Below are positions 1 through 14,800 of a DNA stretch of 64,000 bases, piece by piece. The position numbers and the translations under genes were made by a program. Position 1 is the stretch's first letter. Each line of letters opens with the position of its first letter. This DNA is from Aquila chrysaetos chrysaetos (lineage: Eukaryota; Chordata; Aves; Accipitriformes; Accipitridae). The notes under the pieces were generated by a model, which was given only the letters and a program-made list of their open reading frames with translations, was not told the origin of the DNA and did no database searches. The DNA lies in the NCBI RefSeq assembly GCF_900496995.4, contig NC_044030.1, positions 13,637,851-13,701,850 of the forward strand. The letters are read 5' to 3'.

Positions 1-185
1 GCTTTAGTATGAACTGTCCCTTTGAGAAGTGAATGCACAACTTAAATAAGTTTATTTACTTGATAAAGCTTACTTGCATAAAGTCAGTTTTCATTAAGGT
101 ACCACACAGAACAATTGTTGAGGTATAAATTACAATATTGCTATTCCAACAACCAACAAATAAACTTTCATGAAATAATTTCCAG

Positions 186-2868
<2,683 letters not shown>

Positions 2869-4240
2869 GACAGGAGGAATCTTCACTCATCAATGATGTA
2901 TTGAAGAAAACCAAAACTCAATCTGCTGGAGCCCAAAATGTGATGTGTTGTGTAGAACTGTGTATAGCTCTAACTGTATATAATATAGTAATACTGGTTT
3001 ACTACAGATATGTATGTGTATATCACACAGTAATCTCTGCCTCCACAGGCTGTAGAAGTGTATATACTGTTCAGAGTAGGAATAGACTTAAGTCATGAAA
3101 TCTGCTGTTTCATATGCAGGGTTTTCTTTTTCCCTAGTCATGTAGCTATAGTGTATACACACATATTGTAATGCATTAGGTATTGTGATCTTAGATATTT
3201 TTTATACTTTCTAAGAGCTACTGATAGCAGAATGGGTATCTTATAGCAGTATTTGAGACATTTCATTGTGATTCAAACAAAAATGCTAAGCTCAATGCAA
3301 CAATGGGAGTTGCAAGCAGATGTCAATCCAGTATGCTCACCAAGGATAATTAATTATTAATTAACTCCTATTTGAATGTAAAAGTGAGCCAGTAGAAATA
3401 ATCTGTTCAAAAATTCTACTGACACTTGTAAGATACAAGGCATGCTATTGTTACTTCATAGTCCAGTTTAACAGTTAGTGTTTGCCTATATGCAAAACAT
3501 GCATATATTTTGAAGTGTTTAATGCTATCGGAGGCAGCCATTCAGCAATTATCATGAAGCATAGGACTGAGGAGCATACTACATATTGTAAAACACATTT
3601 TTACAATTAGCCTGGATATACATGAGGCTTATTCAATTTGTATTTCATTTAATAATTTCACTGCATAACTATAAATTACAACCTATTATATACAAGCAGG
3701 GCTTGCTTACTTTTGCTTATTTTATCCCTTATGCAGTCTGCAGTGTCGTATGGCCTCTTAAAAATACTGTACTGAAATGCTTCAAAACAATTATATTTGG
3801 CCTGCTGGAAGGATCTTCTAGTCCTTAGGTTAGACAAATAGAGGCAGGATTGGCCTGAGCTTCTGGTATTAAGTCCACCACATGGGATCCTGTGGACTTA
3901 CCCTATTCAAACTTCACATATTAGCTAACCACATGCTTTGCACATGTTCCCCTCATCCCCCCATGACTCACTAGCTCATAACTGACCATCAGACCACAGT
4001 GACTTTCTATCTGGGTGGATCAGTTCACTCGACAGGACTTGCAGGAAGATGCTAGAGAGAGGAAGATAAAAAGGTTTCTCTTCCCCATACTTAGTTTGTA
4101 GGTGGGTATTTAGTTTGTTACAAGGCAGGGATATCACAGCAGAGTATAGAGTAACATTACTGGCATACACCAGGCTGACTCAAACAGAAGAAGCAGCAAG
4201 AACCTTATTAAAAGGGAATAAATCAACAAACAAGTGTGCT
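2869..4240 (+). other. TEK: TEK 3' untranslated region (extent inferred)
   Basis: AT-rich sequence after the TEK stop codon with no convincing coding potential. A canonical AATAAA at 4217-4222 is a candidate polyadenylation signal, but an earlier variant signal could be used instead. The 3' end is not fixed by the sequence alone. The boundary is inference. Confidence 0.4.
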
Positions 4241-7200
4241 GAGATGACTTGTGTGGCCTTGGGATAGGCAGAACTTGCACTGTACATACAGTTGCTACAA
4301 TCTGAGATTCCTTGGACCAAGAAACAACTCCAAAATGGAAAAAAGAACCAAATTCCACTATATTTTTCATAAAAGACTACTTGGCTGGGCACTTTTGAAG
4401 CATGAGTATTGCATTTTGCAGTCCAACCAGGTTCCTACAGGTCAGTGAGGTGAACAGGAATGGACCTCCACCTGGTGTTTACTAGGCTGCCTGGCAAAGC
4501 TAGCTAACAACTTCTGTTGGAACTGCTCCACTTTCTGTACAGAATTTTTCACAGGTCCAAAACAGCTCATTGTCTTACCCATCTCTAACAAGCAGACACA
4601 GCTGACTATTCTGCTACTTGATGTGAACCCCTTCTTCTCTGGCAAACTTCTACTTGGACCAGTATGCCACATAAGGAAAGAATCAGAGAGTCATTCATCA
4701 ACCCAATGGTCTTAATACTGTCTGCATTTTCAGTGCTCAAGTCTCACTGTAAATTAGCTGAAGGACATTTAAGTGTCCTTATAAATGTTCTTCATATCTT
4801 CATTTAACATTGTGGCATGCATTAACTTTATAATCTGCTGTAATGAAATGTAATTTTTTTTTTAAATTGCCATTTAAAAAAATACGTAAAAGAAAACAGT
4901 AACTCCAATACACAGCTTAAGATGTCTCTATTCAGTCTATACATCACAGAAGTACAGCTATTAAAAACATCCACTAGCTCTGTCAAAGTCTCAGATAGAC
5001 TAATTCCTTCTGTACTTGCAACGTGCACTGGGTATCCCAGGTTCAATAGCTGGATTTTACTGTTATTCAGGGCTGGAAAGCCCAGTTTATGGCAGTAGGT
5101 AGCATATAAAGGTTTTCAGCTTAACCATTAACAGGTCCTTCCACAGCACAATACATCAGATCCTACGTCCCCTCCTTTCCAAGTTTCTTTGCTGTCAAGA
5201 GCATAATACTACCAGTGCCAACAGTTTTCCATTATTCTAAATATACCATGTCCTAACATTCTTTATACACCTCCACCTATTTACACCTGTCAACATCTAT
5301 GCACAAGCTTAGAGTACTATCACCTATTGCCCATGTTGTTTTTTGACCTCAAAGCATTAGTTTTCCCATATTCTCTCACATAGAGTTATCAAGCTCATAC
5401 TCAGTACAAATATTTGGTTGAGAAAGAAAAGCATTTCAGACAAGTGGAATTGGCCATGCTATGAGGAGTATGTGATGCAGAATGACAGGTAGCTGCTTAC
5501 AGTCGAGTGTTACCTATAGTTAAAAAAAGAAATTATCGGACACCTGATCAGAGAAAGTGGGGCCTTTAAGAACAAAAAGGCAGAAACAAAGCCTCCACAC
5601 TTCACCCCCAAGCCTTCTCCCTCACCATCCTCAACCTCCATTTAGTGCAACAGCTCTGATTGTTCAACAGTCTGAGTGCACACAAACCAGAAAGTCCTTA
5701 ATATGTCCAAGCAAAATTCAAGAGCTACAGAAGAACACGGTGTGCTTGGCAGGAAAGCTAAGAAATGATCTGAGAACAGACATCACTGGCTAGTGTAATG
5801 CAGGGTTCACTAGATACCATCATGAGGGGAGGTGTAACAAAGACTCCAAACAAGCACCTTTACCCTCATTAGATTTGCTGAAAAGTAAGGTATAACTACC
5901 CTTGGGGATGTCTAATCCACTCAATGGCTGCACTTCTCCCATTCCTCAGTAACCTGAAAGGAAGCACACATCTGGTCTTAAATGACAGGGATATTTAATT
6001 CTTACTTCTCTGTAGACAGATTGCACCTGACACAACTTAAAAGTCAACCATAGCCCCTCTCCACTACCCAAATACAATGGTCAGGCATTTGCTGAAACTA
6101 AAAATACAAAATGGTGACTATTACATACATCTCATCAAAACGTATAAATACCTGATGGAAGGAAGTATGGCAGATGGAATTAGCCTCTTCTCAGCAGTAC
6201 CCAGTGACAGGATGAGAAGCAGTGGGCATAAACAGAAATGTAGGAAATTCCATTGAGAGTGGTCAAGCCATAGAAGAGGTTACCTAAACAGGTTATACGA
6301 GTGTCCAGCCTTAGAGATATTCAAAACCTGACTAGACACTGCAGAGGACTACAGTAGATGATCTCCCGAGATGCCTTCCAACCCCAGCTATACTGTGATT
6401 CTGTGAACTCTGCAAGACAGGAGATGGGAAATGCAGAAAATAAGCAGAGGCCCAGCTAAAGAGCAAGAGCAATTAAATTACAAGGGTATAGTTCAGCTGT
6501 GGTCAAACACAAGTTTTCCCTCTTGCTGCTAATACCGTCCCTGTGCTGGCACACAACATTCCCTGCTCCCAACACACCATTTTGCCTTTCCCCAAGTCAC
6601 ATACTGATCAGCCATTCCCATGTGCAAGGCACCTGGTTGGACACAGGGGAACACTGATTCAACAACAGCTGAAACAAAGCAAGCCAAACTGTTCCAGGCT
6701 GTAAGTCAAAATCCTCAAATCAGGCAAACCTAGTGTAATGTTTCTTATACTATTTCAGAGCTCTTTCACATATTCACTTAATAGCACAGTATAGTATATG
6801 ACACAGATGGTGATATTCCTACAGTAGGAGCCAATAGTTTTAGCAAGTTCCTCCATAAACTGTGGAGGTCCAATCAGACCACAGCAGTCTGTCACATCTC
6901 CAAAACATGAGCTAAATTTCCAGCACCTGAAAATGCTGGGTCAAGTTTTGCAGTAGTAAAGTCTGTATCATAAATATATGTGGGAAAGAGAAAAGTAGGC
7001 TTACAGCAGCCAGCAGCAGAAAGATGACAGAGATATGACTCCGAGTTAAGCCACTGTTCCAAAGATTGACTACACCTATATTCATACCACCTTTCATTTT
7101 TAGTGAAATTTCATTACCTCTAGCTTCTCTATTTTTACAAAAAAAGTTAGTATCTAAATTTATTTTACTTATTGTGCATAGTATTTTATCCATTTGCTTT

Positions 7201-8377
7201 TAATAATTCAATAGTCAACTACAAGAAGTTATGAAGAAGAAAAGTCAGATGATGGAGGTTCCTTGGATGGCTTACAGAGCCTCAGAGTACCAGCTTGTTG
7301 GATGACTAACACAGGTTTTCTCTGATGAGTAGAACAGGCTCTACAGAGTAGACATTCATCTCTTTCCTTAGATTTACTCAAAGCCAAATAATAAAGGCAA
7401 CCTTCACTAAAAAGACCTACTTTCAAAGCTGGGACGATCCATGAGCAAGTCTATCCCCTTCGTAAAGAACAGGCCAAAGCCCCTTCTCTAAGCTGTAGTA
7501 GGGCCTGTATAAAGGACAGTTCAATTAATATAGAAAGAAGCATCACCTATTCTTGGGTGAAGGAAAAAAAATCAGAAGTCTTTTTTTTTTTTTTTTTTGA
7601 CATTCTGAGCAGCAGATAGACGGACAATATGCAGTGCTATTTCTAACCACAGCTATTACCTATCAGTGTCTTACAGGACAGGACACATCCCCCAACTACT
7701 TTAATGTGCAAGAAGTGATTTTTAGCAGTGATTTTTAACCTTCAAAACAGATTTAGTCATGCAGTGTACTCATTCTTCAGGGCACGTCTGTGAGAACTAT
7801 GAGATCTTTACACTACTGGTCTACTCTTATAGGGCCCTCAGTCAAGATCATTTTTTCCTCACCACGCTCAGCTTTCTTTGACTAATCAGTGCAAAGCATA
7901 ACTTCAGGTCAGAGCTAGTGTTGAACAAAAAACATGGTCCATTCTTACATTTTCATTTCCTTCTGTTCCCTTCACACAAAAATAAGTGGCAACAGACTTC
8001 AAAATTCTCCTCTCTGAGGGTAGCAGATGCTGAATCCTGTCTTAAGTGGGAGACAGGTAATTACAACCCAGAGTATAGTCCAATTTTAGCTGAAGCAGTA
8101 AACGCATTTACTTCTTGTACTCTGCTTTTTAGGAACTCTTATAACTCAGCAAAGCTTATTGTTTTTACAGTTGAAAGGCTCAACTTCTTTAAAAAGAGAC
8201 CAGCTGATTCTGCTCCAAAAGAGGACACATTTCCACCATTATGCCTTTTTGTGTCAGTCAGTACATTAAACATGACTGTTTTCTCTCTCTCTGAAAGCAG
8301 ATGGGGAGGTAGACAGAATAAGGAAGTGAAATGAAAAAAGAAAACAGTAATCTTAAATTTCTGCTGTGTGATTAAGT
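4241..8377. other. Intergenic spacer between convergent TEK and REXO1-like genes
   Basis: About 4 kb with no recognisable gene. It holds a CR1 3' end (about 6125-6406) and an 18-T run at 7581-7598. Open frames here, including one of 138 codons at 7918-8334 (+), show no family similarity that I recognise. Confidence 0.5.
6125..6406 (+). mobile_element. CR1 LINE 3'-end fragment, + orientation
   Basis: The sequence follows the familiar avian CR1 3' tail: a tataaatacctgatgg stretch, the cccagtgacaggatgaga stretch, a diverged version of the stretch on single-element insertion (agagatattcaaaacctga), then gatgatctcccgagatgcc and ccttccaaccccagc. It ends in the CR1-type 3' octamer-like repeat ctgtgattctgtga. 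It is 5'-truncated and diverged. It is recognised from knowledge of CR1, and the left boundary is approximate. Confidence 0.85.
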
Positions 8378-8383
8378 TTTATT
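8378..8383 (-). terminator. Candidate polyadenylation signal of the REXO1-like gene
   Basis: AATAAA on the minus strand, about 360 nt past the stop codon at 8741-8743. The spacing suits a short 3' UTR. Inferred; no transcript evidence. Confidence 0.45.
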
Positions 8384-8740
8384 TCAGAGGCTGAACAAGG
8401 TGGAAACAAAAATTGTATCCAGAATTTTAAACAAATAGTGCTTTCACTTACTGCAAATGATAGTTTCCAGCTACACAGAGTAGTAAGGATGATAACAGAA
8501 ATAATACTCTTTTAACAGAACAGAAAAAAGCATGGGCTTGCTATTCAACACAAGAATTTACTCTGTGCATCTTACTTATATTTTATAGATCTGTGTCTTC
8601 TCTTTCCTGTAGATACAGTCAAGTTTTCTCATTAGATTTTCCCCATCAGAAAAATAATTGGTACTGAAGCATTACAGAGCAGTGAGCTAAACTGAGGTTG
8701 ATTCTCCCCGCCACCTTCTTTCTCCAAAGCTATAATATCA

Positions 8741-8829
8741 CTATTTTCTCCTTTTATTGTCCTCCTTGACCTTCCAAAGCATTAGTTCCATACAAGCAAT
8801 TGCATCTTCCCTGGAATTATGCCCACAAA
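8741..8829 (-). CDS. REXO1-like exon 16 (ExoIII motif, stop)
   Basis: 89 nt. It reads [20 protein letters not shown], then a Lys/Arg-rich tail, then TAG. His902-x4-Asp907 is the ExoIII element of DEDDh nucleases. Confidence 0.94.
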
Positions 8830-11800
8830 CTAGAGGAGAACAACAAAAAAAAAAAAAAATTAGAAGTATTAGATTATGTATTTCTTTATAAAAGAATTGT
8901 AGCTTTGTTTATTAAGTTGAACAATTGTTGAGAATATTAAGACAGTACTTGGTATTCAGACAGTTTTTGGTGCAACCTCTTGCTACCAGGATTCAAGGTA
9001 ATAACCACATGCTTCTAGCAGTCCAGTACTGTCCGGCAATATTCCATTTCCCACTGCATCCACCAGCTTCAATATCCAACAGAGCCTGGATTAGTAGCCT
9101 AGAGTATCCAACATAGGTTGGTTTTCTAAAGACAGTTAAGTCATATATTTTCAAATCAGAAGTTGAAATAGTAACAGATGACAAGCTGGTTTTGCAACTA
9201 GATGGTAAGTTTCTACCTTGGTTAATTAAGGGCAATCTACTTGTCCTGATGTACTGAAGTGCTCCCCAAAATCTGAACAGAATGGAATTAAAGGATTTAA
9301 GTTATACACAGTTATACATTTTTATTACATGTTTGGTCAAAGCTTAAAAAGTCAACAACTTAAATTTACATGTGTTTTATACAATTCCCATAACTACAAA
9401 AACTATAGTAGAAAGGTTTTAATGCATTCTGGCTGGAAAATAGTAGTAGTCATTCAAACAATAAATGGATACAATCCTCTTATTAGTTGGCACTTAACGT
9501 AGGCATCAGAATACCCTTCCTAACATTAAGTCAATACAAGAAAATGGTGGCTGCCAGGACAATGGTAAATAACTACTGAAAGTTCTGAGCCCTCCCTACT
9601 GAAAGCCAAAGCTGCATGTTGGGGGTCTCCTAGCAACTTTAGGACAGGTGGAGAATAGACCTACTATATTTGGCCATCATCTTCATAAACAGAAATTTGA
9701 CACAGCATCAAATTGTCTCATTGGCTAATTTGACTATGTGTACCTCATTAAGTCCTATATGAGCTGATCAAGGGAAATCTAAATCCTGTATGGTTTAAGT
9801 TATGTTAAACAAAGATACCATTTTGAGTATAGAAGTTTTAATAAAGGTACAGAACGTCTCAGATAAACAGGTTTGGGACTGGGGCTGGTTATTCAGAAAC
9901 CAAAAAAGTTGTGGAAGAAAAATCTGAGATCGTACAGACCAGCATTTTCATTTGAAGGTGCCAAAATCCCCTCCCCACTCTGTTGTTGAGCTAGTGGCTC
10001 AAAAAGAAAAAGGTATTGCTTCTTTGCACTATAGCACTGCATTACTGCACAGATTCCACATCTACTGATTCCACAACTGCTTTGGGCAGGGGAGAACACC
10101 ACAATATAGTAAGCTGATACCAGGGAGAAAAATAGTTTTCTTAGACTTAATTGAGATGTTCCATTCCACAAAGAAGCAGAGGAATTAAGTGCTTTCACAA
10201 CAAAAGTTGACTCAATAGTCAAAGTACAAGCCTCTAGCTTTCTCTTGTAAAACTTCAGTGCCAGTGATTTGAGATCATTTTTCATATGTAGCAGCCTAGA
10301 CTCAGAAACAAAGATCTTAAGGCATTTACAGACATGCAGTTGCAATTCAGGTATCTACTGGCTTAAAGCAGTGCAGTATCTCCTTGAATGTGGAAGTGGT
10401 TATACTTCCCTCTCAGTGAACACATAATTTACACAGTCATGGTAGGCACTTGTAACAGCATTAGTGTGCTACATTAATGCTTTCACCAGCATATTTTATA
10501 AGAACCATTCCTGCAATACCTATTTAGATTGGACATACAAAGAGCCATGAAAGCTAATGCAGGAGACTCATAGCTTTTATCTGTAGCAGAGAAGTTCATA
10601 CCACTTAGCAACTTCTCCTATTCAGAGAATCAGAAGACAGCTGGTAATAACCTTGCAAGTTCTAGTTTTCTCCTCTCCTAAATGCACCTTAAGAAATAAA
10701 ACAGAACAGTTGCCGATAATCAAATAGAAACAATTTTGTCATTTGAATAAGAAAACAGGTGATCCTGTGAGTTTCCCCTCCACCCTTACTATCTCATCAG
10801 AGAAAGTTTCAATTCACATTTGCTTTCCACCACAGTGCTGTGCATCAGACTGTCAGAGCAAAGGAAGTCAGAGGATATTATAAGCTTTGAGATGCAGCAT
10901 CCAGCTACTCCACTGGGTATCAAAGGCCATCAAGTTTTGCTCAGTGTGACCATTTATGTATTCCCTGGGCAATGAAGATATGTTAGCAGAATAGAATATT
11001 GTTGTCCAGAAGGCTTCACTGATAAAAGCAAATAAGAATCTGCCAGTTAGAAAAAATTAAGTTATCTAAGATCAGATTAAAAATAACTATTTAGAATGGC
11101 ACAGTCAATGCAAAACATCTGTCGAATACAATGTTTCATAACAATTATATGCACACTGTAGAACAGATTTATTGATTTGTCTTTGACAGCCAGCTCCTGT
11201 ATCAGCTTGGATAAGCAAGTGATCTTGAAATAGGTGTTAGCCTCATCACATTATCTTCAGAATTTTAAGGATCCCCCTTCTACAACGGAGAGAAACTGGA
11301 ACACTCTTGTATGGTGAACACTTTGACAAGCCAACTGTACTGGGGAGAATCAGTGAGAGGCTGTGTGATGCTTAGCTGCCATCTGGGGTTAAACCACAAC
11401 ACCAATCATCTTACCCTTCAGGTATATCCTCTGCTTTTATCATACTATTGAAGTAAAGGTATCCAAGACAAAGCTTTAAAGGACAGCAAGTGTATTACTA
11501 CCTTTTCAGTTTTCTGGGTTATTCCTGTCTCCCATTTCATGATGTAATATACCGATTGCTTAATAAGAACCTCCACTCTTACCATCATCTTGACAAATTT
11601 TCCTGAGGTAGTCAGCCACCAGACTTGAAAGTTGTCTTTTGTAAGGCAAACCTTGCCAATGAGGAAACACTATTGAAGTGTCCACTACTGTGTCATGAAT
11701 TAGCTGGAAAAGAGCAGAGGCCACAGTAATAATTACACATCCAGTTAGTCTTGCACCTCCTTTATTTATTAAAGAAATCCTATCTGGCATCTAAACCATC

Positions 11801-14800
11801 TCCTTTCTCAATAATATGCCCAAACTAATCCCTGAGCTCCAGATACTACATCATCTGCCCCCTGTTCCTCTATTCATTATAGAATGGCAAACTGTGGGGC
11901 AAGAACTGTGGAAAAATTGTGCTTTACAGTGATTTCTGTACACTGCATTGACATTTATTCACTAGTTGTAAATATACAGTGAACATGATTAATTCTGGTT
12001 TTAGATAGCCAATACCATACTGCAAAGTCTCATTTGCTTTGGTCTTTAGATATCACTAGCAGGGAAGCCTATCAAGGCTAAATTTGAATTCCTTCATTAC
12101 TAATAATCACAGAATGGTTAAGGTTGGAAGGGACCTCTGGAAGTCATCTTGTCCAAACCCACTGCTCAAGCAGGGCCACCTAGAGCTGGTTGCCCAGAAA
12201 CATGTCCAGACGGCTTTTGAGCATCTCCAAGGTAGAAGACTCCACAGCCTCTTGGGACAACCTGTGCCAGTGCTTGGTCACCCTCACAGTGAAAAGGTGT
12301 TTCCTGACATTCACAGGGAACCTCCAGTGTTTCAGTCTGTGCCCATTGCCTCTTGCCCTGGCAGTGGGCACCACTGGAAAGAGCCTGGCTCATTCTTGTT
12401 CACACACTCCCTTCAGGTATTTATATACATTGGTAAGAGCCTTCCTGAGCAGATGGTTATGTTTCTTATGGAATATTGCTGCCTTTGATATTTAATAGCA
12501 TAATCCATTCATTTCTGGTACATAAGGTAATCACCTGACAGGCAGCATAATTGTTTACAGAGATTCTAAGAGCAATACCTTAGTATTACTTGAATTGTCA
12601 CTGCCTTTTATGCATTTGCCGGCATGAGTTCAGCAAGATCAGAAATCATGCAATTCTAGGTTTCTGTGAACCCAGAAATAAAGACAATGTTATTCAGTGG
12701 TGGTGTATGGTTGCATAGTTAGAAGCATAAAATAGCAAACTAGGAAGCTCAAATGTCAGAATCTTTACCATACTGTGTTTGTATACACATCTCTTCCTTC
12801 TCTGAATGTAATATTATCTTTAATACAGCTATCATTTAACAATTAGGTATATTTCCTTCTTTTTTTCATACATGTTGATCTGCCAAAATACAATATTCTT
12901 TTGCTTTTTAAAATCAATTAGAGCACATGAAAGACAAGTAGTCATCTCTTAGAACTGGCTTAAAACAGGTTATTTTACCTTGAGAGCAAGTAAGCCATCT
13001 TCTAACCTGTGTCCAATTAAAATTGTATTTGCACTGAACAAGTTTAGCAGTATTGCCTGTACACCCTGAAGAGATGTTGTAGTATTCTTCAGATCATTCT
13101 CTGTTACTCCAGAGAGTCTAAAGACAGATTTAGAAGAGCTTCATTAACAGAGACACTAAAAAATATCTAGAAGAACTAGGTCTTTGGTAGTCATCCCGCC
13201 AGCATCTAAAGTTAACACTAGCCTTTTGAAATCACACAATGTTGAAGACAACATAAAGCATTTTTCATTCTCTTCCTTTTCACCTGGGTAGCATAAAGTA
13301 ATCTAAGCTAGGTGATATTAACTTCACTCTACCACTATAAGTAAGCCTGGTTTTTAAGCACAGACCAAAGACAGGGCTCTAACCAAACAAATGTTGCTGT
13401 TGAAGAAGTAGGAACACTTTATGTTGGTCCTCCCACTTTTTTTTACAGTGATGCTCAAAACCTGTTTCTTCTCAGAGCAGTTGCAGGACTTCAAAGAACT
13501 AACAGGAATCAAAAACATGTCTTCCAGGTCTCAATGACAAAACCCAATAGGAAGATCAAATACAAGTTATCTGCACTAAATACAGCCAAATCTTGTTAAG
13601 CTGTACAGTCTGAGGGCCTCAATGCATGGCTTGTGGCTATACTGCTTTTCTGTGAGGTGACATTTATAGATTAAATTTGCATTTGCCTCTGTCCGCTTTG
13701 GGAATTTAGCAAGTTCGGAGAGGTTTATCTTAATTTTTTTTTTTTGAAGGAAGAGGAGAAAGAGTCTTCAAATATGGAAATAAAAATAAATTGAACAGAA
13801 AGAGGCAAAACCAAAAATCCTACTTAATTGAGCCTGTAAGAACCAAAGCCTCATTCCTGATTGAAGGCCTTTGATTTATGTTACTAGAAATACACATTTA
13901 AGAGAGACATATTTTTTCTTATATAGTTATCTGCCAATTTATAGACTAATTAGCATACCTTTTATCGTAGTCTACAATTTTACCATCTGGTTTAACAAAT
14001 GTATCATAGACAACCTGTAGCTTAGCGTTGACCACTGCCACTCTAATTAGTTCCAAGCCATGGGTTGTGTAACACTGAAGAAAAGTAAATTTAATGAGCA
14101 TTTACACAGCAATGTTTCCTCACATTATGTAAGTTGTACAGAAAGCAGAACTGGCTACCAACTCAACAGTTCCAAACAATTTTGCTCAATGCATATTCAA
14201 CACTAAAGGTCTAGTTACATAGAGTTACTAGTCAGACTGAAGGTCTAGTCATGTAGAGTGACTAGTCAGAGTTCTGCAGACCTCTCAGAGGGAGGGTGCC
14301 AAACTAATACAGTTAGGAAATTGCTTCATAAACAGCAATATAGTTTTCTATTATCTGAACCAAAATTTTTTAGGTTGCTCATACCATCTCGCAGTCCAGA
14401 GCATATACACCATAGTTTCCATCAACAGGTGGTGATTTAGTTAATGTCTTCATGAAGCCTTCCAATTTCCTTTTTTTCCCATCATGAACATGAAGCTGCA
14501 AAGTTTCCATTAGTATTTAAGTGCAAGTTTACTAGATATATCTTACCCAAATTACCAGACAATTTGTTTCTCTAACAGACTCAGGAGCATATATATACTT
14601 CCTGTCAATATTTGCCACATAATTTACTAAACACTAGTAAGTAAACCTAAAGGACTTATACCAAACCATTCACAGAAATCTATGACTCAACTTTAAATCA
14701 AAAGGACACAGAAAGCAAAACTGAGATACTGCATTATATAAACCTTCTGAGAACATTTTTCCTACCTTTGCAATCTGACATCCATCAGACCCAACTGCTC

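Noticed and set aside
7918..8334. 138-codon + strand open frame
   Set aside because: No family resemblance, no splice or promoter context, and it lies next to the 3' end of the convergent gene.
9893..10345. 150-codon minus-strand open frame inside the REXO1-like gene
   Set aside because: It lies in the last intron, has no similarity I recognise and no flanking splice sites in phase with exons 15 and 16.
12084..12495. Open frames of 134 and 101 codons (+)
   Set aside because: They read through the antisense strand of a CR1 3' end in an intron.
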